Origin: Seminavis robusta
Taxonomy: Eukaryota > Bacillariophyta > Bacillariophyceae > Naviculales > Naviculaceae
Length of the DNA: 64,000 nt
NCBI GenBank assembly: GCA_903772945.1
Contig: CAICTM010000246.1
Location: 1 to 64,000 of the forward strand
Direction of reading: 5' to 3'
Position 1 is the first letter of the stretch; the number at the start of each line of letters is the position of its first letter. This document shows, piece after piece, positions 20,019-30,800 of this stretch. The position numbers and the translations under genes are program-made. Below the pieces are notes generated by a model. The model made no database searches. It was not told where the DNA came from and was given only the letters and a program-made list of their open reading frames with translations.

Positions 20019-20825
20019 TTATACGTTAGATTTTGGCACTGTGGATGGGTTGGACTTGGTCCTTACGAGATTGGTTTGGACCAAGGTTCCATCAGGAAGT
20101 GCAGTAATGATTGGGGCTCTTCCTTTCAAGTTGTCCAACTCCCGGGCAACTTCAAAAGCACTCATTCCCATGCAGTCTTTGCTGTCAATTTTAATAATGG
20201 AATGTCCAGGAGCAATCTTGGATTTTGCCAGCGGAGATCCTTGGTAGACGCGAGAAATGACAATGGATCCAGTACCTGTTTCCTCGATGATTCTGATTCC
20301 ATAGGGCAAGCAAACGATGCCTTCTCTCCTTGTCCTTCTGGAAACATTCCTTTTTGATTCCTGCTTTGGTTGGGTTGGTACCGGTATAGATGCCAGGATT
20401 GTGATCTTCCCCACCGCTCCAGTCAAAAGTTGCGCTACCTCCACAGTGTTTAGGTGTTCACATCGGATGTTGTTGATGGCGCAAACCAACATACCTGGAT
20501 GCAAGGATGTTCCAGAAGCGACGCTTCCTGGGATCACCTTATTGATTCTAGTTTCGCCATTGCGAGTTTCGGAAAGAACCAATCCAGTTCCGACTGATGC
20601 TTTGTGCTTCATGAATGTCACGGACTTGTATGTCGGCCTAATCTCATTGTCCGAAAACTCGCCTGAAGAATTAGATGTCAAGCTATTGATGCTGGAGGTA
20701 GAGTCCGACAAATAGTTAGCGTTTTGTTCAAGCTTGTAGATGGCCATGTTGATTGATTTGGTTTGCTGTGTTCTTGTTTTATAACTTTTGCGAAGCAAGC
20801 TCTGGAGTGGAACTCGACACGGCAT
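20019..20825 (-). CDS. Protein with two PDZ domains
   Basis: The ATG at 20825 gives 268 residues; a second in-frame ATG at 20747 (MAIYKLEQ) is equally plausible. PDZ 1 spans about residues 68-150 (VGTGLVLSE, INKVIPGSVASGTSLHPGMLVCAINN, TVEVAQLL). PDZ 2 spans about 175-255 (YGIRIIEE, VISRVYQGSPLAKSKIAPGHSIIKID, MSAFEVARELDN). The linker is basic. PDZ domains bind C-terminal peptides, and two in one short protein with no enzyme domain suggests a scaffold (family knowledge). No signal peptide or membrane segment is seen. Both PDZ cores keep the Gly-Leu-like loop and the alpha-2 helix. Confidence 0.75.
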   Translation of the reverse strand: MPCRVPLQSLLRKSYKTRTQQTKSINMAIYKLEQNANYLSDSTSSINSLTSNSSGEFSDNEIRPTYKSVTFMKHKASVGTGLVLSETRNGETRINKVIPGSVASGTSLHPGMLVCAINNIRCEHLNTVEVAQLLTGAVGKITILASIPVPTQPKQESKRNVSRRTRREGIVCLPYGIRIIEETGTGSIVISRVYQGSPLAKSKIAPGHSIIKIDSKDCMGMSAFEVARELDNLKGRAPIITALPDGTLVQTNLVRTKSNPSTVPKSNV

Positions 20826-21464
20826 TGGTCGGTTGAACTGTCGCTGTTGAAGCTGTTGTGATGTTTGCTGTCAATCATGCTTGATGCTTGCACGCATCCT
20901 CTGTGTTCCGAAATCACTCTTGCTTTTGTGGGATTCAGATCCTAAGCGAACCAGACTCGACTCGACTCGACTCATTCACTCGACTTGACTTACTCGACTC
21001 AACCACTTACTGTGCGTATGTACCGGTAACATGTCCGATTAGCTACCGGTATCTCGGGCACACGTTTCGTCCATACAGGTAGACTGTGAGATCTTCACAC
21101 GATAAGTTCTTGAATCGATATCTTGTGGGCTACTCGAGAGCTACTTTCAGTGACCTACAACATCAGCTCATGTGGACTAGCCTGTGACTGTGCCTATGGT
21201 GCTAGAGCTAGAAGGCACACCAAGTTGGGCTTTGAAGCAGCATTACTAGTGTTATTGCTCTAAAGTAAGTGGGCTGCTTCTTCACAAAGATCGATCGATC
21301 CAAGAAAAGAACAAAAGTGAGGAATCGGGGCTGCAGCAGAGGTGCATGCGCCCTTTTCGCGCGAAGCTTCACTACATGGTCCCGGTTACGGTACCTGGTA
21401 CTGTACCACACCCCAATCACATAGTACATGCAATCAAGGGCGTTATGTAATAGGAGTGCCCACC
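20826..21464. other. Intergenic gap with GACTC microsatellite
   Basis: A (GACTC)n-like tract lies at 20954-21000. TACCGGTA-type palindromes occur at about 21020-21050 and GGTACCTGGTACTGTACC at about 21391. No gene is recognised. Confidence 0.45.
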
Positions 21465-21705
21465 ATGGTGATCAAAGGGGGGTTTAGAGTAGTACTGTAC
21501 GGTATGGAGATTATTTATGGAAGCCATCGGGGCCAGGCTTAATAAGCAAAGAAGAGTCGAAATTCAGGACTAGCTAGGTTCCATGGGATCAGGGGGCAGA
21601 AATTGAGGACCATTATAGGGGCCAAAGGGTTTGGCTTTGCTGGATCCACAGAGACATAAATGGGTAGCTTATATGGGCCATGATAGCTGTGGCAATAGAG
21701 GCAAA
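21465..21705 (-). repeat. Dispersed repeat, inverted copy
   Basis: Read on the minus strand, this matches the 13.3-kb repeat through GGCCCCTATAATGGTCCTCAA, AGTCCTGAATTTCGACTCTT, AAGCCTGGCCCCG and the terminal TACTCTAAACCCCCC. Relative to the other copy it has small indels and a longer tip (ATACCGTACAGTACTACTC). The two copies lie about 8 kb apart in opposite orientation. Confidence 0.65.
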
Positions 21706-22020
21706 CATTGCGACTGGATTTACCATTGTGTGTTCTGGGATGTGTCTTTTGGGTCCACAGCCCAAACAAGAACTTTGTGAGATGACTGCTGGTTTTCCCT
21801 TTATACAGTAGGATCATTCTATCAAGGACAGGGCATTAATTGATTTACTTTGTGGAAGCAACAAAAGCAGTGTATGGCACTACAAAACAACATCTGATTT
21901 CTGGTACATGAAAACACAAACAGTGCTCCAGAACTGTGGAAGGCCCCCACGCTTTGGGTTTGCCACCTTGACTGGCTGTGGGTTGTTGACTCTTGATTGT
22001 GAACGCAAGGTTAAGTAAAG
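21706..22020. other. Intergenic gap next to the inverted repeat copy
   Basis: No gene is seen in these 315 bases. Weak similarity to the other repeat copy may continue a little way into it. Confidence 0.35.
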
Positions 22021-22740
22021 TCATAACCTGAGCGTACCACTTCCTGTAAAATCATAACCTGAGTTGCTTGTGGCCGGATATGTGGAACTATTGACTCTGG
22101 TTCCTGTAAAATCATGATCTGAGTTGCTTGTGGCCTGATATGTCGTATTATTGGCATCATCAGTTTCTCCCATGAGGGGCTCCCTGTCATTGTCATCATC
22201 CCATTCGTGCTGTTGACTTCTGTCGGGGCAGCACCAATCAATCCATCCCTTCAACCATACCCTAATATGACTTTCAAAATAGCAAATGAAACAAATCAGA
22301 AAGAGGAAGGCCCATTCCACGACTTCACGATACATCACTTCCTCCTTGGACCCTTCACACAGGCATTCCCAGCTCGTCATTTGACATTCCGACTCTACTG
22401 GGCAACAGCAAGAAGATCCGTCATATTGGTAGTTATCGTCACTGCTTGCAACGATTCCACAGTATTTCCCGGGTCCACCTTTGTAGGCTTGAGAGCAATC
22501 CCCATCATTGTGGCACTTGCGACATTCATGATATGGATACAGAATTGGAAACAGTTTGTCGTCGTGTCCCATGCGTGAGCGAAAGTAATCCACTATATAC
22601 AGGATGACAATGATGAGGAGGATGGAGCCTCCAAAAAATATTAAGAACATCGAGAGACATTGGCAACAAAGGTCACATGTGTCTGTGAGGCAGAGGCCAA
22701 GATTGGACCGAAAGGATCTCCGCCTGGTGTCAGTATACAT
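22021..22740 (-). CDS. Cys-rich membrane protein with C-terminal tandem repeat
   Basis: The ATG at 22740 gives 239 residues. Two hydrophobic segments are visible, at about residues 30-52 (MFLIFFGGSILLIIVILYIVDYF) and 140-162 (WAFLFLICFICYF). A compact Cys-rich loop between them (HECRKCHNDGDC, KYCG, SSCCCPVESEC, WECLCEG) has 12 or more Cys. That loop would be lumenal or extracellular and disulfide-bonded, or it would bind metal (inference). The C-terminus is acidic and then repeats YxATSNSxxDFTG, encoded by an exact-length 60-bp tandem duplication. No known family is recognised. Confidence 0.6.
   Translation of the reverse strand: MYTDTRRRSFRSNLGLCLTDTCDLCCQCLSMFLIFFGGSILLIIVILYIVDYFRSRMGHDDKLFPILYPYHECRKCHNDGDCSQAYKGGPGKYCGIVASSDDNYQYDGSSCCCPVESECQMTSWECLCEGSKEEVMYREVVEWAFLFLICFICYFESHIRVWLKGWIDWCCPDRSQQHEWDDDNDREPLMGETDDANNTTYQATSNSDHDFTGTRVNSSTYPATSNSGYDFTGSGTLRL
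22041..22160. repeat. 60-bp tandem duplication
   Basis: TTCCTGTAAAATCATAACCT starts a unit at 22041-22100 that recurs at 22101-22160 with a few changes. It keeps the reading frame of the overlapping minus-strand gene. Confidence 0.85.
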
Positions 22741-23947
22741 GAATGGTCTGGTTTAGTTTTAGACTTCGGGAAGTTTGTGGTTTGGTTGGAAGAGTGAGAG
22801 ATTGAGAGTCTCAGTTGGTGTTACGGGTTACGGTGTCTGGTCACTGCTGGACAGACGATTTGAAATGTTTGCGATTTTCTAAAGGGCGAAGGTGGGGTTT
22901 GAAGTTGTAAGGAATTATACTAGTAAGAGGTATCTAATGCTTTCTAATTGAAAGATAATTGAAGCTATAAAGAATGGGAGACTTTGAAAATTTAAAAAAG
23001 GGAGCTTTGGAGCGAGAGTTGTAAAATTTAATTTTAAATGTGTAAAATTTAAGCCGTGACAAGGGAGAATTTGCAAAACCGTTGGCAGGTTCGGCTCTAC
23101 CGGTAGCTAGGTCCACAAATAAATTGAGGGGGGACACGGGGGCCAACGACAGAGATTGCTCTCTGAACTTTCCAAGACGGTCAAGTCAGGAGTAATAGAA
23201 ATCTATTTTAGGCTACTCTGAGTACCACTTGTTTACCGTGCCACTACCCTATCCAGATAACCCCACAGTCATTGGGTCGGTGGCCCCCTCAGCGTGGCGA
23301 TTTGGGGGCGTCTGCTGTACTGTGGTTGCATTCCATTGCTTTCGATGAATGACGAGTTGGAATGTAAATGTTCCCGGTCGAATTGGGCTCGCACTTGGTG
23401 GAAAAGCTGTCGTGGTACGCCAGTAACCCTCCCTACCTCCTCGCATTTGTCATTGACAGTACGGTACCGATACTGGTACCAGAAACGTCGTATTTTAAAA
23501 TAGTGTAGAAGCAGCACCATGGTCCCAACATCTGTCTGATGAGCTGCAACATACATTGCTACGGTACGGTACGGTAAGGTACGGTAAAGTACTCTCTATT
23601 CACTCCAGCCCTAAAAACCAAAAGCTCAGTATCGGAAAAACTGTACTTTAGTACATAAGCACCGGTCCACGTGTCACGTGTTAAGTACGATCCTGCCGTA
23701 CCTGGAGCCAAAAATTCCTAGAGAAGCCGCCACATTTTGCACCAGTTTCCCATCTACCTTTGTCGAACTCGGCACGATGGACTCGCAGCAACCTGGGATT
23801 AGAAAGGACTCAAGATCGAGAGCAAGTGTGTGAACACTGCATGTTGTCCTCCTCCTCCTGTCTCTTGTGGAGTGAAGCCCTACTTCAACAATTAACACCC
23901 AACGAATAGAATCGGTGAACTGACTGTGGAAAGATACTCCAGCCACC
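22741..23947. other. Intergenic gap with GGTAC-rich tract
   Basis: A tandem GGTAC tract lies at 23561-23591 and an AT-rich patch at about 22930-23060 (AAAATTTAATTTTAAATG). No gene is supported in these 1.2 kb. Confidence 0.45.
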
Positions 23948-26684
23948 ATGAGGGCAAGGCTATCGAGGATAGCCTTGTGGTGGTCGTTGCTGCGGTTGAC
24001 TAGTCTCGTCGAGCATGTCACTTGCAATGATTTCCGAGGAGGTGGTAACAAGAGGAGGGTTCTGTCGCTACCGTTGGATAGTGACGATGAGTCGCGCCTG
24101 GTATCCGCTAGCTCCGTGAGAGGTCAACGACTGCGAAGACAGCAACAAGTACCATCCTTTGAGAATCGAGTGGGGAAGAACTCAGCGCGAAAACGAAAGA
24201 AAAAGAAAAGCAGAAGTAGCAAGGTATGGTTTTGGAAATTGCTTGTGGCTTTTCTTGGGTTTCAGTGACGCCAACATTGCCTTCTTTTGCTTCCTCCTAT
24301 TCTCAATCGTACAGAAATCATCAAAGAAAATGACCAAGGTATGTTTCTAGTTGGAGCGACTAGCAGCAGATCCTCTCTGAGCGGACTGATGTCTCATCTT
24401 TCCCTTTTATGTGAATCGAATCTCTAACCGTACCACGTATTAGTTAAAGAAAAAGCCTTCAAAGGGCAGTCGATCGTCCTCGTATGATTCGGAATTTCTA
24501 CAACAAGACGATTTCAACTCGGCTCAATCCGAATATCCGGTTTTGGCCATGGAGGATCAGGGTGTCGATACCAGTGAATGCCAGAATGCACTTCCCATAC
24601 AACCTGGAGAAACGGTCCGTGCCGAAGCTACCCATGTGGTGGACTTCGGAACGGATATCATGGATGACTGCGACGGTGGCTACGAACTCGAGAATCCCTT
24701 TGTCGAGGTATTGGGGATTTGGTTTGCCATCGAGGGCACAGGTCAAATGCTAAAGGCATCGTCATGTCCAGCTCTCATCTCGGTCTATCAGGGGATGGAT
24801 TGTGGTAGCCTGGTCTGTGCTCCAAGCAGTCTTGCAAGTCCCCTAGGTTGCCAAGTGGAATGGGTGTCCTCGGAAATTGGGCAAATCGACTACATTTTGG
24901 TCCAAACCATTCAATTTACTGATGGACCAGGATTCGAAGTTCCAATAGACCTGACCGTGGAGGAAAGTAAGATTGAGCACGAGGAGGAACATAGTCCCGT
25001 GATGGCACAAGAGCTCACAATTGCAGAGGTGCAAGAACAAGATATAAGCAGCAACGATAATAACGACAGCGAGGAATCAAACTTCAACAGTGACAACGAA
25101 GGCGACAGCGTCAATGCTCGACCGACGCTACGCTTGAATGACAAAGACGTGCAACACTGTCAGCAAACAAACAGTAAGGCAAGGATTGGAGACACCACTG
25201 AAGTGCTCGTGTTGAGGCCCATGAGCAACACCATTGGCTACTGTGATGAAGGGATTGGAGATGGCATCAATTTAGACGATGTCGACGTGCAGGTTCTGGG
25301 GACATGGTTTTCAGTTTTGGGAACAGGGGGTGTGCTGCGGGCGTCGACTTGCCCTGCGCAAGTGACAATCTTCACCGGGGATAGTTGCGGCAGTTTGAAA
25401 TGTACAGAGTTGGTTTACGACCAGTTTGGCTGTCATGTGGACTGGGCGTCCGAGGAGGGTCGAACTGACTTTCTTCTCATTCAAAGCCTTGAATTTGACA
25501 GTGAAGAAGATGGATTCACGTCTCACGTTTCTCTGACCCTAGTAGATCTGGACGTGTCAGAAGACGCTAGCAGTGGAGGAACTACAATTCAAGTCATAAA
25601 GCCGGGAGAGGAAACGGAAGACAACAATGGAGAGGGAACGGGAGGAAGCTTAAGTGCTATTGAAGGCACCAAACCCGGAGACGAAATTCAAGAAGATGAG
25701 TCACAGAACACGGGAGGTACTACGTTTGATGAAATGGCAGGACCAGATGAGTCAGGTGGCGAAGGAACCACACTTGAGATCATCAGCGGCCCCGGACAAG
25801 CGCAAGATTCTGAAGGAACTACATTCGAAGTTATTTCAGGAGCATCAGAAGATCCTTACGCCGTTGTCTTAGACAGCCACCACGACCAATGCCAAAAAGC
25901 ACAGGAAGTTCAACCTGGCAAAACAGTGTTTTCTACGGCTGTGCAACTGGTCGGCGATCTAGTAGAGTGTGAACATCGAGTCAGCTTTCAGGGGTTGGGT
26001 GTGCCCGTCTTGGGGGCATGGTTCAGTGTGGCCGCTACTGGCGGTCCTCTTAGGGCAAAGGCCTGCCCGGCCAGGATAACCATCTACCAAGGCATATCAT
26101 GCTACGACTTGGCTTGTACCGCAGACGAAATCAACGAATTTGGCTGCGAAGTTGAGTGGACGTCTTCCAGGAATGGGCAGCTGGACTACATTCTGGTTCA
26201 GACTATTGCCTTGGATGTTCAAGATCATGAATTTTCCTTTCCTGTATCGCTACAAATAGACGAACCAAGTGTACAGCGTTCGCTACCCATTGGATCACCC
26301 GAGGGACAAGTCATGAAGCATTGCACTGACGCAGAATCGATTTCTCTTGGAGCAAGAGTTGTTGTTCCCCTGGACCAACCTATTGGAGATGCATTGAATT
26401 GCGCTGGTGTTGCAGCCGCGGACGAACACAGCTTTGGTTCGTGGTTTACAATGACCGCTTCAAGCGACAGTGAGCTTCGAGCTTCCGCATGTCCGACTGA
26501 GGTGCTGATATCTATCTACGAGGGGGTATGCGGAAACTTGCGCTGTGTAGAAACGGACATCGGGTGCGACGTGAACTGGAGGCCTTCAGCCGGACGCGGA
26601 GTCAGCCAGTTCATCCTTGTGAGCACTGCACAGCAGAGTGCTGGTGCTAGTCGACAAACGACGCTGATACTAGAGGAGACATGA
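23948..26684 (+). CDS. Secreted protein: Lys/Ser-rich N-terminus and four Cys-domain repeats
   Basis: Exons 23948-24223, 24315-24338 (a 24-nt micro-exon) and 24444-26684, all phase 0, give 846 residues. A signal peptide (MRARLSRIALWWSLLRL) is followed by a basic region spread over all three exons: RKRKKKKSRSSK, KSSKKMTK, LKKKPSKGSRSSS. Lys/Ser clusters of this kind occur in silaffins and other diatom silica proteins (family knowledge; link inferred). Then come four repeats of about 120 residues. Each has an opening Cys, WF.....G..LRASSCP, a YxG..C.SLxC strand and GC.VEW.S......YILVQ. The pattern recalls PPC-like beta-sandwich domains. Acidic Gly/Glu/Thr-rich spacers separate repeats 2 and 3. 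There is no C-terminal anchor. Confidence 0.75.
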
Positions 26685-27844
26685 TGATCCCATCCTTTCC
26701 CAATGTTCCAAGGCTTGACAAGGTGGGATTTCCTGCATCTTGCTGTGTATCTGCGAGACCAACTCATCATCATGGCCGGCCCGAAATGTTGTGTCTCGCC
26801 CTGGAGCGTGGATTATCCACGGGCGGCTTTACATGCATCGTCGCTACCAATAAAACAAGAATCAATGCAATTGAGGGCAGGTGTCTGGATGCATCTTCGT
26901 CTTCTTGAAGATCTCTTGCCATGGTAGGACATCTGCTGAAACATTTGGCTGATTGTAAGCATGTTCCTGGTACGTTAGTCTTTGTTTCGCTTATCAGACC
27001 TTCGCAGCTTCTTTCCAGGGTATCACGAAAGGTCATCGGAGAACAGTGTAATCAAGCAAACATAAACGGGATATGTTGACAGGAGGAGATGACTGTGCAA
27101 CCCATCTTGCGAAACTCCTTGTCAATAAAAATATGTGCAGCAGCCCGAAAGCCAACGTAGCTCCATGCTGCGACTGCCAACATCGGTTTCAACCTTGCAT
27201 TCTTCCAAAACCACCCAGAACCCAAAGAAACCGAAGAATGTACATGTGGGCATCCATTCAACATGTAGAGAGTAGATTCCCAACAGCCCGGTATGCTTTT
27301 GCATGTCGCGATCGAAAGCCCTTATAACCTGGCCTGAAAGTAAAGCTTCTTTTGCGTGTACACCTGAAGCACAATTGCTAGTGTAGAGACACAAACATAG
27401 GAAGCGGTAATACGACAGGCAGCAAAGGACGTCACTGTTGCAGATTCAACGAGCCTCGATGACATCCTTTCTGGCTGGTAGCTGGGTACCCTACCTAGTA
27501 GCTAGGAGCCAAATGACTGCACCTGGCTGATCTCGCCAAAGAAAATTCCACAAGGGTCCTAGCATGCTGGCATCGGATGGTTGGCCAAGCACCACTTGTA
27601 GTTTGTCAACTGGGTGGTCGGAGACAAAATGAGTGACAGTCGAGCCAAGGGGCGATCAATGTATTTTGGTCGACTCCTGCGCGCGTTGGCCATAAAAACT
27701 TTTTCCAGGTTCGAGGCCAAAAACTCTGTTTTCGGCGCAGACCGAAGACCAACAAAATTCAGGCCCCAACCAAGAACAACGAACATGACAATGAGGAAGT
27801 GAGAGATCATCATCATCTCGAACGCAACTACTGAATATCGAACC
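26685..27844. other. Intergenic gap between the two secreted-protein genes
   Basis: Only short ORFs without domain or homology are present in these 1.16 kb. It is the presumed promoter and terminator space between the paralogous genes. Confidence 0.45.
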
Positions 27845-30800
27845 ATGAGAGTGACGTGGAGAATACACATCCTTTTCCCCATGCTCCTTTGGCTGCTCGC
27901 AGTAGCGATTGTTGACTCGAGGGATCACTCCAGTTCCAGAGTGAGAGGTCGTTTACGAGGCCACCGACGGAGAACGCAAACTATCAAGGGCATGGGGGGC
28001 AGCAGCTCTAGCGGTGACAAGTCAACAAGAGGTGTTTACATGGGGAAACTCGGTACTAAAAAAAAGAAAAAGAGATCTGTTATCAAAGAAGCCAAAACGA
28101 TGGTAAGGAACCTTCGAGCTGTGAGTGTCGTATCGTTTGCCATCACCTCCAGATGCACACAACTTGTCCCTAACCTGTCACATTATCTACCCAAGGCACA
28201 CAAAATTCGAAAATCGTTCAAAGCGGTATGTTCAGAGATGAAGAATGTAACTGTTGCTGTTTGCACGATTCCCTTGCTCATTGCCTCCGTCCTTCGTTCT
28301 CCGAATTGTTGCAGTATGCGAAGGTTCCTGATTCACACAAACACACGATGAGAATGGGCAAAGGTATGAGCTCAACTGGGATGAGCATGAACAAGAATAG
28401 TATGATGGGCTCTAGCAGTAAGAGCTCCACGTACCAAGACTCCTATTCTGGAAGCTCGCCGACCTTTTCTCCGCTGGGAGACTCGATTGACGGAGGAGCG
28501 GTGGTGCCAATAGACGGGCAAGTCAACGAAGACACGGTAGAAGGCTATGGAGCGCCTGATGAGCCCCCGGGAGAGACAACAAACAATCAGCTACCAGTAC
28601 CGGTAGAAGGTGAGCCATCAAACGACCAAGGACATGACAATAACCAAGGAGACGAGGAAGGTCTCACCTTAGTAATCATTGATCCAGACGATCCATTCGG
28701 AGTCTTTGATTGCAGTGTTGCGTATGAGCTGGACTTGAACGAAGTTGTCGTCGTCGATCCACCCGAAGCCGATATCAGTCATGTCCAGGATTGTGCTGGC
28801 GGGTACACCACGGAAGATCTAAACACCCACGCAAGGGGGACTTGGTACAGAATTGAAGGTACTGGAAACCTGCTGAAGGCCCATTCGTGCCCGGGATTGC
28901 TTTCAGTTTACCAAGGAGAGTGCGACGAGCTGACCTGTGCCGAAAGTCGAATCAACCGGCTTGGTTGTCAAGTAGAGTGGATGTCCAAACCCGGGGAACA
29001 CTATTACCTTTTGGTGCAGAGCACTGTGCATTTATTGGGGACGGAGGACGAGGGCTTCAATATTGAGATCGAGCTGGTTGTGGAAGAGCGAGAAAAGTCG
29101 TCCTCTGATGGCACTGATGACATCTTCTTGCCGGGAGACGAGAGTCCTAGCGGGGATGAGGACATTTTTACCGACGAGTGCAAAAACAATGCCAGGCCTG
29201 CTCCGATTGACGACTCCGTCATTGCTACCTTTCAGTTCTCCATTCATGATGACTACTCACCATGCGGAAACGCCATCACTTCGCCATTTGATACAAGCAT
29301 TCGAGGAGCTTGGTTCACTGTTCAAGGCGAGGGGCAAACTTTACGAGCATCGTCATGTCCTTTCACGCTCTCTGTCTTCGAAGGAGCATGCAACGACTTG
29401 GCGTGTGCCGAGGGACAGCACAGCGATGCTTTGGCATGCGATTTCGAATGGAAAAGTTCAGACAATGGCCTCAACTATATTCTAGTGCAAAATACAGTTG
29501 CTGGGGTGGTGTACGACGGTCCGTTCGATCTATCTATTCATACTGTTGTCGAGCTTCCACCTACAGAGATCCCATCCTTTGGTCCTGACACTCCTAACCC
29601 AACCTTCCAGCCAGACACTCCAAATCCAACCTTCCAGCCAGACACTCCCAGCCCAACCTTCCAGCAAGACACCCCAAACCCAACCTTCCAGCAAGACACG
29701 CCTAGCCCAAGTTTCACACCCGGCACAACGCCAAACCCAACTTTTCTACCCACGCCAGATACAGATACCCCATCTATGATAATGCCAGATCAGCCCACAG
29801 TTGCACCTAACGCCCTTCCTGAAACTGAGTTTCCAACTTTTGCGCCAATGCCAGTTACCGACATCCCTACCTTTTCTCCAGGGACAGACTCACCGTCCTT
29901 TGGACCAGCAATACAACCTGTTGCACTGTCTCCAGAAGCTGCCCCTGCCACAACAGCGCCATCATTTGATATCACCATGGCTCCTACTGACGATGATGGA
30001 GACGATGTGTTCGTTGAGGAGTGCTTGACCAACAGTGCATTCGTAGAGATTGGGGAAACGATCACCACGGACTTTCGGTTTCCACTGAGTGAAGACTTTG
30101 TCCCCTGCGAGATCGAGACATCGCCGACAAAACGAAAAGTCATTCGGGCCACATGGTTTACAGTGATTGGGGATGGAAACGTCTTAATTGCGGATTCGTG
30201 CCCGTATCAACTATCTGTGTACACTGGTGGATGTGACGACTTGATTTGCAGTGGCGGCCTTTACAGCGATGCCAGGAGTTGCTCGTTTCAATGGCGCACG
30301 CCGCCAGATGGATCCCTCAGCTACATCCTTGTCCAGAGCACAATCAACGGGTTCCCGGATTCCGGAGATCTTTCGTTAACTCTTACCGTCACTGATGCCG
30401 GTACAGCAGCGCCAGCACTACCGGGAACTGTCGAACCAACGTTTTCTCCCAACACAATCGCTCCAACGTTCGAAGAAGAAATCTTGCCGACTCTTCTTCC
30501 CTCCACCCCCGGCTCAACCACCACTGAAAGGCCCACGTTCGCGCCGAATACCGAGACGCCTACCTTTGAACCAACTACGCCCCCTACTGACCCTATTGCA
30601 ACTGATGAACCCTCGTTCGCGCCACTGATACCGACGTTACCCCCAAACACAGTAGCACCTTCATTTTCGCAAGTCACACTGGCCCCCACTTTCCTTGTTA
30701 CTTCTGGTCCAACTCTAAGCCCGACGCGGGACTTCCCGGGAAATATGACTCTGCAACCAACTCGAGACTATCTGCCAATAAGGACACAGCAGCCGTCCGC

